6,586 nucleotides of DNA, taken from the NCBI GenBank assembly GCA_000403945.1, contig APFI01000145.1:1-6586 (forward strand), written 5' to 3'. Numbering within the stretch: position 1 is the stretch's first letter; each line of letters opens with the position of its first letter. The position numbers and the translations under genes were made by a program. This document shows, in pieces, positions 1 to 6,331 of the stretch. Under the pieces are notes generated by a model. It did not search any database, was not told the origin of the DNA, and saw only the letters and a list, made by a program, of their open reading frames with translations. This DNA is from Desulfovibrio sp. Dsv1. GTDB taxonomy: Bacteria; Desulfobacterota; Desulfovibrionia; Desulfovibrionales; Desulfovibrionaceae.

Positions 1-1
1 G

Positions 2-544
2 CGCGGTGTTTTCAATAAGACTTTCATTGCGTTGGCAAATAAAACACCTTTTGATGGGTCCCTGATGATCCACCCATCACAAGGCTTACCCCACGGTGGC
101 AAGCCTGCTCGAAAAGGAGATTCTTCACGTCTTGCAGGACGAACAAAAGGAGGCATGAATTCCAGACTCCATATTGTTTGTGACGGGCATGGGCGTCCTG
201 TCCCGCTTTTGCTGACTGAAGGGCAGGTCAGCGATTACAGGGGTGCGGCCATTCTCCAGCGCCTTATTCCCGATACCTGTATGTTTCTGGCAGACGGAGG
301 TTATGACGCGAGTTGGCTGCGGGGATCTCCGAGAGCCAGGGGATGACAGTCCGCATCCCCCCGAAGAACCAGAAACGGAGTATTTTCCTTTGATAAGACG
401 CTGTACAAGCGGTGGCATCCTATTGAAAATGCATTCGGCAAACTGAAAGACTGGCGGCGTATCGCGACTCGGGATGACCGCTGTGCCCATACCTTTTTCT
501 CAGCCATCTGTCTTGCTGTTGCCGTTATCTTTTATCTTGATTAA
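2..544 (+). pseudogene. IS5-family transposase, catalytic part, multiply frameshifted
   Basis: This encodes the DDE part of an IS5-family transposase, open at the window edge. Recognisable blocks are RGVFNKTF, GRTKGGMNSRLH, the second-Asp block LADGGYD (about 284-306) and the terminal Glu block HPIENAFGKLKDWRRIATR (about 413-470), ending at TAA 542-544. The first catalytic block is destroyed: at 90-118 the peptide reads HPSQGLPHGG. Shifting the frame gives a sensible THHKAYPTVASLLEK, so a deletion of about five bases near 90 (removing the Asp codon) and a one-base loss near 117 offset each other. A second pair of shifts spans about 320-390: the intermediate frame reads ISESQGMTVRIPPKNQKRS, while the original frame hits TGA at 344-346. 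The gene cannot make an active transposase. The deletions are inferred from family knowledge, not from an alignment. Confidence 0.85.
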
Positions 545-558
545 TGAGTCCTGACCCT
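545..558 (+). repeat. Right terminal inverted repeat of the first IS relic
   Basis: TGAGTCCTGACCCT lies immediately after the transposase stop codon. Its complement, AGGGTCAGGACTCA, resembles the terminal repeats known from IS427-group IS5 elements. The partner repeat is outside the window, so the pairing cannot be verified here. Confidence 0.5.
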
Positions 559-560
559 GG

Positions 561-990
561 GTAGTGTTTACACGAGTCTTATGTTGCAAGAGGACGCCAT
601 ATAGCGAGGGTGTTCTCATGAAAAACGCACAATGGCGGCACGATATATCTGATGCCGCTTGGGCAGACCGGACAGCGGGGTGGCATAGATATACTCGTTT
701 GGTTATCAACGCCGTTTCCCGGATATTGCGGACAGGAGCGCCGCAGCGCGATTTGCCTCCTGAATATGGAAAATGGGGAACAGCACGCCGGCGCTTCATT
801 CGTCGGCGAGATGAATGGATATGGGAAAAACCGCTTGAAATATTGATCAATGAACCGGATTTTGGGCGGCTGATGACTGATGCCGGTCACCGCCACTTGG
901 CAGAAAACGCCTTTTCACACCTCGGGCAATGGCGCGGGATCGCAGCCAGATACGCAAAAGCGCCTGCATCCTTAAAGGCATAAGCGCAAT
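561..990 (+). mobile_element. Second IS5-family relic, internally deleted
   Basis: This is a separate IS5-type element abutting the first one. It starts near the GTGTTTACAC palindrome (564-573), carries a shortened transposase ORF (618-983), and ends at or just before the flhA stop codon (991-993). I see no matching terminal repeat at the right side, so its right end is probably lost at the flhA junction. Boundaries are approximate. Confidence 0.6.
618..983 (+). pseudogene. IS5-family transposase lacking its DDE core (121 codons)
   Basis: The ATG at 618 opens a 121-residue frame whose first half matches the OrfA part of IS5 transposases: HDISDAAW (residues 8-15), ILRTGAPQRDLPPEYGKW (36-53), WEKPLEILINEPDFGRLM (69-86). 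At residues 88-92 the text jumps from DAGH, where the first catalytic Asp block should begin, to RHLAENAFSHLGQWRGIAARYAK, which is the C-terminal Glu block of the same family. About 100 residues holding the first two catalytic aspartates are therefore missing. A smaller gap of roughly ten residues after residue 15 removes the usual PLLPG stretch. The frame stays open through both deletions. A normal protein of this family is around 250-280 residues. Transposition activity is not expected. Whether the small protein is made is unknown; the upstream GAGGG (606-610) is only a weak ribosome site. Confidence 0.8.
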
Positions 991-1004
991 TTATTCCGCG
1001 CTTA
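981..1004. repeat. Perfect 7-bp inverted repeat around the flhA stop codon
   Basis: TAAGCGC (981-987) and GCGCTTA (998-1004) are perfect inverted repeats separated by 10 bases. They include the stop codons of both the transposase relic (981-983) and flhA (991-993). It could form a small hairpin at the end of the flhBA transcript, but no T-run follows in either direction, so it is not a standard intrinsic terminator. Confidence 0.35.
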
Positions 1005-3099
1005 CCGTGCCCACAGCCTGGAGACGGATGTCCGAGGGAATTTCCGCTTGGGAAATCACGGGTACTGTGGGCAGGAAGCGGGTGATCAGCTGCGCCAGAT
1101 GCGGCCGCACTATGGGGCTGGCCAGAATCACGGGCTGGCCGTCGGTGTTCACGGCGTTTTCCACGGCGGAGCTGATGTTCTGCATCAGGCGCTGGGCCGC
1201 CGCCGGATTGAGAGAGAGAAAGGTGGCGCCGTTGTCGGTCTGGCGAATGCCCTCCTGCACCATGCGTTCGGCGTTGCCGTTGAGGGTCAGCACGGGCAGC
1301 ACGCCCTGACTGTCCAGATAGGGCCGCACAATGGAGCGGGAGAGTTTTTCGCGCACGTATTCGGCCAGCATGTCCGGATTTTTGACACTGCCGCCAAAGT
1401 CTCCCAAAGTTTCCACAATGGTCAGCATGTCGCGGATGCTGACGTTTTCGCGCACCAGAAGCTGCAGTACCTTCTGCACGCCGCCCAGCGAAACGGTGCC
1501 GGGCACCAGATCCTCCACAGCCTTGGGTGAATGTTTGGCCACAGTGTCCAGCAGGCCTTGGACGGCCTGACGGTCCAGGAAGTCGGCCAGATGACGTTTG
1601 AACACTTCCGTCAAATGGGTGGCAATGACTGTGGCCGGGTCCACCACCGTGTAACCGGCCAGCATGGCTTCCTCGCGCTGGCTGTCCGGAATCCAGAGGG
1701 CTGGCAGATTGAAGGCGGGCTCGCGGGTTTCAATGCCATTGATTTTGGTGGTCACATTGCCGGGATCCATGGCCAGGAAGTGGTCCACCAGAATTTCCGC
1801 CGAGGCCACCTGATTGCCCTTGATTAGCAGGGAATACTGGCCGGGCTTCAGTTGCAGGTTGTCACGCAGGTGCAGGGAGGGGATGACCACGCCCATGTCC
1901 AGGGCGAACTGCCGCCGGATGGAGCGGATGCGCGCCAGCAGGTTGCCGCTCTGTTCCTCGTCCACCAGGGGGATCAGGCCGTAGCCCACTTCCAGTTCCA
2001 AGGTGTCCAGGGGCAGCAGGGCCTGCACCTCCTCGGGGGTGTCCGCCGTGGCCGGGGACTTGCCCGCGTTTTTGCCCTTGGCGTTCTTCTTGCCGCCCTT
2101 TTCGTCCTCTTCCTCGTTCTTGGCGCTCAGGCGCGACACCAGGAAGAGCAGGATGGAGAGCATCAGGAAAGGAATGGCGGGCAGGCCGGGCACCAGGGCG
2201 AAGACCAACAGCACGGCGGAGACCATCTTCAGTGCGTGGCTGTTGAAGGTGAGCTGGGCCAGGAATTCTTCGCCCATCTTGGCTTCCGAGGCCGCGCGCG
2301 ATACCAGCAGGCCCGTGCCCGTGGAGACGATGATGGACGGAATGGTGGATACCAGACCGTCGCCGATGGTCAGCAGGGAATAGGTGGTCAGGGCGGTGTT
2401 CCAGCCCATGTCTTTCTGGACAACGCCGATGATGATGCCACCGATCAGGTTGACCATGGTGATCATCATGCCGGCGTTCACGTCGCCGGAGACGAACTTG
2501 CACGCACCGTCCATGGCGCCGTAGAAGTCAGCCTCCTTGCGCAGGGCATGGCGGCGCTCGTTGGCTTCTTCCTCGTCGATGAGTCCGGCGTTGAGGTCGG
2601 CCTCAATGGCCATCTGCTTGCCGGGCATGGCGTCCAGGGTGAAGCGCGCGGCCACTTCGGCGATGCGCGTGGTGCCCGCAGTGATGACGCTCTTGTTCAG
2701 AATGAACATGATCATGAAGATGACGCCGCCCACCACGTAGCTGCCGCCCACCACAAACTCGCCGAACGAGCGGATCACGCTGCCCGCGGCTTCGGCGCCC
2801 ATGTCGCCGTTGAGCAGGATCAGGCGGGTCGAAGCCACGTTCAGGGCCAGGCGCAGCAGTGTGGTCACCAGCAGCAGGGAGGGAAAGATGGTGAATTCCA
2901 GGGGCGAGGTCATGAACATGGTGGTGACCAGCACCAGCAGGGAGATGGAAATGCTCACGCAGAGCATGATGTCCAGAAAAAAGGTGGGCAGAGGCACCAG
3001 CATGACGAAGAGGATCACCACCACGCCCGCTGCCAGCATAATTTCGCCGTGTTTGGAGAAACGGCTGTAGTCCATTTGCGGAAGTCCGGTTGTCGCCAT
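991..3099 (-). CDS. flhA: FlhA, flagellar type III export gate protein
   Basis: FlhA forms the nonameric ring of the flagellar export apparatus in the inner membrane and docks substrate-chaperone complexes through its large cytoplasmic domain. At 702 residues it has full family length. The N-terminal half (about 20-325) is strongly hydrophobic, with about eight membrane segments. The FHIPEP-family signature is at residues 149-172 (VAARFTLDAMPGKQMAIEAD), followed by the conserved GDVNAG (205-210). A charged Lys/Glu/Ala-rich linker (326-357) leads to the cytoplasmic domain (about 358-702), with GDFGGSVKNPDMLAEYVRE at 566-584. The ATG at 3099 has GAGG (3110-3113) ten bases upstream; the start fits the family N-terminus. 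flhB lies 53 bases upstream on the same strand. The C-terminus (VGTVSAE) ends exactly where the IS relic begins, so the last few residues and stop may have been altered by that junction (inference). The expected downstream flhF is absent. Confidence 0.97.
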   Translation of the reverse strand: MATTGLPQMDYSRFSKHGEIMLAAGVVVILFVMLVPLPTFFLDIMLCVSISISLLVLVTTMFMTSPLEFTIFPSLLLVTTLLRLALNVASTRLILLNGDMGAEAAGSVIRSFGEFVVGGSYVVGGVIFMIMFILNKSVITAGTTRIAEVAARFTLDAMPGKQMAIEADLNAGLIDEEEANERRHALRKEADFYGAMDGACKFVSGDVNAGMMITMVNLIGGIIIGVVQKDMGWNTALTTYSLLTIGDGLVSTIPSIIVSTGTGLLVSRAASEAKMGEEFLAQLTFNSHALKMVSAVLLVFALVPGLPAIPFLMLSILLFLVSRLSAKNEEEDEKGGKKNAKGKNAGKSPATADTPEEVQALLPLDTLELEVGYGLIPLVDEEQSGNLLARIRSIRRQFALDMGVVIPSLHLRDNLQLKPGQYSLLIKGNQVASAEILVDHFLAMDPGNVTTKINGIETREPAFNLPALWIPDSQREEAMLAGYTVVDPATVIATHLTEVFKRHLADFLDRQAVQGLLDTVAKHSPKAVEDLVPGTVSLGGVQKVLQLLVRENVSIRDMLTIVETLGDFGGSVKNPDMLAEYVREKLSRSIVRPYLDSQGVLPVLTLNGNAERMVQEGIRQTDNGATFLSLNPAAAQRLMQNISSAVENAVNTDGQPVILASPIVRPHLAQLITRFLPTVPVISQAEIPSDIRLQAVGTVSAE

Positions 3100-3109
3100 T
3101 TTTCTGACA

Positions 3110-3113
3110 CCTC
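3110..3113 (-). promoter_or_regulatory. Ribosome binding site of flhA
   Basis: Read on the minus strand, GAGG (in TGAGGTG) sits ten bases before the flhA ATG. The spacing is slightly long but this is the only purine-rich match in the 53-base flhB-flhA gap, and it supports the ATG at 3099. Confidence 0.5.
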
Positions 3114-3152
3114 ATTCTGTGTTGCGAGCGGGGCCGCCCGAAGAAGAAAAGT

Positions 3153-4232
3153 CTAACTCTGCCGTGCCTTGGGCCTGAGCTTCCAGATGCTGGCCAGCAA
3201 TGTGGCCACGGCCTTATACAGTTCTTCAGGAATCATGTCGCCCACGTCCACAGCCTTATACAAAGCGCGTGCCAAGGGCACGTTTTCGCGGATGGGCACG
3301 TTGTGTTCGCGGGCCACGGCCTTGATTTTTTCGGCCAGGTGATCCGCGCCCTTGGCCAGCACCACCGGGGCCGAGGCTTCCTGCGCGTTGTAGCGCAGGG
3401 CCACGGCGATATGGGTGGGGTTGGTCACCACCACGTCGGCCTTGGGCACGTCCTGCATCATGCGCTTCATGACCACTTCCATCATTTTCTGTTTCTGCTT
3501 GCCCTTGATGACCGGATCGCCCTCGGCCTGTTTACGCTCGTCCTTCACTTCGTTCTTGGTCATCTTCATGCCTTCCTTGTAGGCATAGCGCGACTGCCAG
3601 ACGTCAAAAGCCGCAATGGCCAGAATGGGCAGCAGGGCATAGTAGGCCAGCTTGAGGCCTATCTGAAGCATGTAGGCGGCCACGCCTTCGGGCGTGGCGT
3701 AGTACATGGGCAGAAAATTCTGATATTCCTCATAGATGAGATATCCGGGGATCAGAGAAAGAATGATGGAAAAGAGCAGGCTTTTGATGGTGCGCAGGGC
3801 CGTCTGAGGCGAAAACATCATCTGTTTCAGACCCTTGAGGATGTTGAAGCGTTGCCATTTGAATCTGAAAACCTTGGTGGTCCAGAGCTTGCCCACCTGG
3901 AGGCGCTGGGCCAGAAAGGCCAGAAAACCCAGAAAAAGCAGGATTGGCAGGATGAGCACGCACAGTTCCAGCGTCAGCTCAATGCCCAGGCTGTAAACAT
4001 TCTGGGGATTGGGGTCGAACTCCCAGGAATGGCTCAAAAAGCGCCGGAAAAGGTTTTTGATGCCCTCGGACATGGGGCCCAGCCAGAGATGGAGTGCGAT
4101 GAGTCCGCCCGTGAGGCTCACGGCTTTGCCCAGTTCCTGGGATTTGGGGACGTTGCCCTCCTTACGCTGTTTTTCTTTACGTTTCGGAGTGGCTTCTTCC
4201 GTTCTGCTGGGGTCTTGCTGCTTGCCGAACAT
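3153..4232 (-). CDS. flhB: FlhB, flagellar export switch protein
   Basis: FlhB wraps the flagellar export gate in the inner membrane and switches substrate from rod/hook to filament proteins after self-cleavage. At 359 residues it has the family's usual length. The charged N-terminus has the typical EEATPKRKEKQRKEGNVPKS (12-31), a cytoplasmic lead before the first membrane helix. Hydrophobic segments lie near 36-52, 86-108, 147-166 and 187-210. The cytoplasmic domain follows the basic linker, with KNEVKDERKQAEGDP (226-240), and contains the autocleavage motif NPTH at 271-274 (cut between Asn and Pro), followed by IAVALRY. The C-terminal part ends with IPEELYKAVA and the basic tail KLRPKARQS. 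All expected key residues are present, so it looks functional. It is the first gene of a two-gene unit with flhA. A sigma-54-type promoter lies upstream, and the neighbour beyond is a divergent transporter rather than fliR. Confidence 0.97.
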   Translation of the reverse strand: MFGKQQDPSRTEEATPKRKEKQRKEGNVPKSQELGKAVSLTGGLIALHLWLGPMSEGIKNLFRRFLSHSWEFDPNPQNVYSLGIELTLELCVLILPILLFLGFLAFLAQRLQVGKLWTTKVFRFKWQRFNILKGLKQMMFSPQTALRTIKSLLFSIILSLIPGYLIYEEYQNFLPMYYATPEGVAAYMLQIGLKLAYYALLPILAIAAFDVWQSRYAYKEGMKMTKNEVKDERKQAEGDPVIKGKQKQKMMEVVMKRMMQDVPKADVVVTNPTHIAVALRYNAQEASAPVVLAKGADHLAEKIKAVAREHNVPIRENVPLARALYKAVDVGDMIPEELYKAVATLLASIWKLRPKARQS

Positions 4233-4239
4233 AGGGATT

Positions 4240-4243
4240 TCCC
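4240..4243 (-). promoter_or_regulatory. Ribosome binding site of flhB
   Basis: On the minus strand GGGA (within CGGGAAA) lies seven bases before the ATG at 4232. It supports this start, which also matches the normal FlhB N-terminus. Confidence 0.5.
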
Positions 4244-4287
4244 GCAGCGCTTTCCGCTGTTGCGATTTTGGCGATCAGCGGTAAGAT

Positions 4288-4303
4288 AGCAAAAAGCATG
4301 CCT
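4288..4303 (-). promoter_or_regulatory. Sigma-54 (RpoN) promoter upstream of flhB
   Basis: Read on the minus strand, the sequence is AGGCATGCTTTTTGCT. Against the known sigma-54 consensus TGGCACG-N4-TTGCA it has the essential GG (4301-4302) and GC (4289-4290) separated by exactly ten bases, plus the TTGC block. It differs mainly at the first T and at the C of GGCAC, which is T here. Transcription would start near 4277-4278, giving a leader of about 45 bases before flhB. Sigma-54 control of flagellar export genes is common in polar flagellates. The match is by eye; enhancer sites for an activator were not identified. Confidence 0.65.
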
Positions 4304-4435
4304 CTGCCGGACAAGATAGAACGCGGTAAAGTGTTCCGGCATCAGCGTCACCGGCGTGCTGGTGCATGAACCTGTTTATGGGGAGTGTTGAGACGCCGAT
4401 CCCGCGGCAGTGATCCGCTTCGCCGTTCGCGGCAC

Positions 4436-4441
4436 GGGGGA
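4436..4441 (+). promoter_or_regulatory. Ribosome binding site setting the GTG start of the MFS gene
   Basis: GGGGGA ends five bases before a GTG codon at 4447. The following FYGW is a very typical N-terminus for this transporter family, so the GTG start is preferred over any downstream ATG. Confidence 0.6.
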
Positions 4442-4446
4442 AAACA

Positions 4447-5727
4447 GTGTTTTACGGATGGAAGATCAGCCTGCTCGCGCTGGGCGGCAATTTTATGCTC
4501 CAAGGCAGCGTGCTCTACTGCATGAACGCTTTTATGGAGCCTCTGTGCGCGACTCACGGATGGAGTCGGGCGGGAATCAACATTAGCATGGGCATAGCCT
4601 CGCTCATGGGGCAGTTCGCCATGCCGTTGGCCGCCGCTGTTTCCGCCCGCTGTTCCCTGCGTCGTCTCACGGCCATGGGGGCGCTGGCTGGCGGCGTCTC
4701 CATAGCGCTGATGGGCATGACCGGGGACATCCGGATGTTCACCCTGCTTTCCGTGGTGGCATGGATTTCCACCCAGCTCTGCGGCGGCGTGGTGGGCAAC
4801 GCACTGGTCAGCAACTGGTTTTGTCACTACCGGGGCCGGGCCTTCGGCCTGGCCAACGCGGGCACTTCGCTTTCAGGCGCGATCCTGCCCTTTGTGAGTC
4901 TGGTGCTGATCCGCTATTTTGACGTGAGCACGGCCTATCTGGCCCTGGGCTTGGCGACCTGCGCCCTGGCCCCCCTGGCTTGGTTTCTGGTGCGGGACAC
5001 GCCCCAGATCATGGGCCTGCATCCCGACGGGCGGCGGCACGAGCCACGGCGTTCCTTGCTGCTCGCGGCGGACGTCTCCTTTTTTCATTTGCTGCGTTTG
5101 CCCCATGCCTGGTTTCTGGGACTGGCCTTCGGCCTGGCGCTCATGGCCGGGTCTTCGGTTATGAGCCAGATGAAGCCGCGTTTCGCGGATCTGGGGCTGG
5201 ATGCCTATCCGGCCATGCTGCTGGCCTGCGCCGCCGCCTTTCTGGCGGCCCTGGCCAAGTACGCTTGGGGCTGGGTCTGCGACCGCTTTACCCCGCTTTT
5301 CGCCGCACGCCTGGTCATGCTTTGCAGCGTGGCAAGCCTAACCCTGGGTTTTCTACCCGCCAGCATCTGGACCATGACCGCCTTCGGGCTGAGTTTCGGC
5401 GGCTGCATCGGCGGCCTGTGGGCCATTCTGCCCACCGTGGTCTCCTATTACTTCGGCGGCGGCAATTTTCTGCCGTCCTACAAGTTCATTTCCATTTTCA
5501 TCATTCTGCGCAGCGTGGGTTTTCCCATCATGGGGCTGTCCCACGACCTGACCGGCAGCTACGCCGCCGCTGACGCGGTTTTGGGCGTGAGTCTGCTGGT
5601 CTCGCTGGGCCTGTTGCTGCTGCTGCGCGAGTGCGAGGCTGCGGAAAGCGCCGCCCGCAGGCATGCGACGGCACACGCTGCGGAAGCGGCGCGGACTCAG
5701 CGAAAACCGCGCTTTTCGGTTGAATGA
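4447..5727 (+). CDS. MFS transporter, monocarboxylate / oxalate-formate antiporter type
   Basis: This 426-residue protein is a major facilitator with about twelve membrane helices in two halves. The N-terminus (M/V)FYGW (1-5) and the TM4-TM5 stretch NWFCHYRGRAFGLANAGTSL (123-142) are typical of the MCT/OxlT group. So is the end of the first half, VRDTPQIMGLHPDG (182-195), leading into a cytoplasmic loop before helix 7. A partial motif-A equivalent, GWVCDRFTPLFAAR (275-288), sits between helices 8 and 9. The usual motif A between helices 2 and 3 is degenerate (SARCSLRR, 66-73). The substrate cannot be read from sequence; small carboxylates are the likely class by family. The start is GTG with a good ribosome site. 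The last 30 residues are an Ala/Arg-rich hydrophilic tail. It is divergent from flhBA and has no transport or catabolic partner in the window. Confidence 0.88.
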   Translation: MFYGWKISLLALGGNFMLQGSVLYCMNAFMEPLCATHGWSRAGINISMGIASLMGQFAMPLAAAVSARCSLRRLTAMGALAGGVSIALMGMTGDIRMFTLLSVVAWISTQLCGGVVGNALVSNWFCHYRGRAFGLANAGTSLSGAILPFVSLVLIRYFDVSTAYLALGLATCALAPLAWFLVRDTPQIMGLHPDGRRHEPRRSLLLAADVSFFHLLRLPHAWFLGLAFGLALMAGSSVMSQMKPRFADLGLDAYPAMLLACAAAFLAALAKYAWGWVCDRFTPLFAARLVMLCSVASLTLGFLPASIWTMTAFGLSFGGCIGGLWAILPTVVSYYFGGGNFLPSYKFISIFIILRSVGFPIMGLSHDLTGSYAAADAVLGVSLLVSLGLLLLLRECEAAESAARRHATAHAAEAARTQRKPRFSVE

Positions 5728-5743
5728 ATCCTTGAAAAAGCGC
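5709..5743. repeat. Inverted repeat at the end of the MFS gene
   Basis: GCGCTTTTC (5709-5717) and GAAAAAGCGC (5734-5743) pair over nine bases with one extra A, around a 16-base loop containing the TGA stop. It may form a hairpin at the transcript end. The stretch after it (AGTCTTCC) is not a proper T-run, so terminator function is uncertain. Confidence 0.3.
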
Positions 5744-6218
5744 AGTCTTCCAAAGGTAATCTGCTCTGGGCCCGGAAATCGCAAAAACGTACGTTTGTCT
5801 CCTAAACCGACGGCGTATCTGCCGGTACAAATTTCCACGTCCTCATACGGATCTTGGCGGAAACCCTCCTGCTTCAAAATTTCCTGGAAGGCAAACAGGC
5901 TGATCGCCAACCCATCAATGCTGTTCCAAACAAAAGGAAGAGCCATGCGCGGCTTGACGGGTCTGTGTTTTGTGTGCTTTCCGCTTCTCCCCACACCGGG
6001 AGGAGCGGAAGAAATGTTGTCCGTGGGCGCGTGGCGGTGTCTGCCATTGAGCGGGGAAGCTGTGGATCGCAGGCGCGATACGACGGGCGACGCGCCCGCA
6101 AGAGATGAAAACGTGGTGGCGACCGGCAGCTTGTCGCCGACGTTTCGGGCCTTGTGTCGGCCTCCGGGCCATTGCGCCTGCATACCAGCTATACGAAGCG
6201 TCATAATCCGGCACGGGC
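5728..6218. other. About 490 bases without a supportable gene; probable mobile-DNA debris
   Basis: No complete gene can be supported here. The best coding-like text is on the minus strand at about 5720-5944, reading LPFVWNSIDGLAISLFAFQE, then GFRQDPYEDVEICTGRY and TFLRFPGPEQ. Its composition looks natural, but it has no credible start site and runs into the antisense of the MFS gene, so at most it is a fragment of an unknown protein. On the plus strand an ATG at 5945 has AAGGAAG in front and a hydrophobic start, but the rest is Arg/Cys/Pro-rich with no family resemblance. The stretch lies between a normal chromosomal gene and the integration-module relic, which fits debris from a lost element. 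Confidence 0.4.
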
Positions 6219-6308
6219 TTACAAGCGAGAACGGGTGCCCCCGCCTGTTTTCCCTGCCGGGAACATCTTGCAGGCAACCTGTTTGCCGTTCACGATGACA
6301 CTCGCCAT
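6219..6308 (-). pseudogene. Possible N-terminal stub of a tyrosine integrase (29 codons)
   Basis: On the minus strand the ATG at 6306-6308 starts MASVIVNGKQVACKMFPAGK, then TGGGTRSRL and TAA (6219-6221). The opening, a short strand-like xVxVNGKxVxxKxFPAGK pattern, resembles the beginning of phage-type tyrosine recombinases, whose arm-binding domains start with a small beta-sheet. It overlaps the end of the excisionase-like gene in another frame, as xis-int pairs often do. After the stop no further integrase sequence (core domain, R-H-R-Y residues) is seen in any frame, so the rest has been deleted or replaced. The assignment rests on a short stretch plus context and is tentative. Confidence 0.4.
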
Positions 6309-6331
6309 CCAACAATTTTCTTTGTCCGGTC

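Larger units (their letters stand above)
1..560 (+). mobile_element. IS5-family (IS427-like) element, right part, degraded
   Basis: The segment from the window edge to about 560 is the right half of an IS5-family insertion sequence. It holds the transposase remnant described separately, followed directly by a sequence (545-558, TGAGTCCTGACCCT) of the kind that ends many IS427-group elements. The left end and the OrfA part lie outside the window. No target duplication can be identified, because the left end is not visible and the right side runs straight into another IS relic. Family assignment is from protein similarity I recognise; the exact subgroup is an inference. Confidence 0.75.
4233..4446. 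other. Divergent intergenic region between flhB and the MFS gene
   Basis: This 214-base gap separates the divergent flhB and transporter genes. It contains the flhB ribosome site and sigma-54-type promoter at its left side and the transporter's ribosome site at its right end. I see no convincing -10/-35 pair for the transporter. An imperfect inverted repeat (CATCAGC near 4340 and GCTGGTG near 4360) might be a hairpin or operator but is unremarkable. No remnant of fliR is recognisable. Confidence 0.6.

Noticed and set aside
1852..3156. A 434-codon plus-strand frame opposite flhA, rich in His, Gln, Gly and Asp
   Set aside because: It is the antisense shadow of a GC-rich, strongly codon-biased flhA; the composition (HQGEDQQHGG-like) is typical of reverse-complement reading and no ribosome site or family resemblance is seen.
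3303..4289. A 328-codon plus-strand frame opposite flhB
   Set aside because: This is also an antisense shadow; flhB on the other strand has full-length family similarity.
4380..4446. Possible sigma-70 promoter for the MFS gene (TTGAGA near 4388)
   Set aside because: No acceptable -10 box at 16-18 bases; TGATCC is too far from TATAAT.
5945..6298. Plus-strand frame starting MRGLTGLCFVCFPLLPTPGG with AAGGAAG just upstream, resembling a secreted small protein
   Set aside because: After the hydrophobic start the sequence is Arg/Cys/Pro-rich without structure, and it overlaps the integrase stub and its debris on the other strand; kept only as a low-probability candidate.
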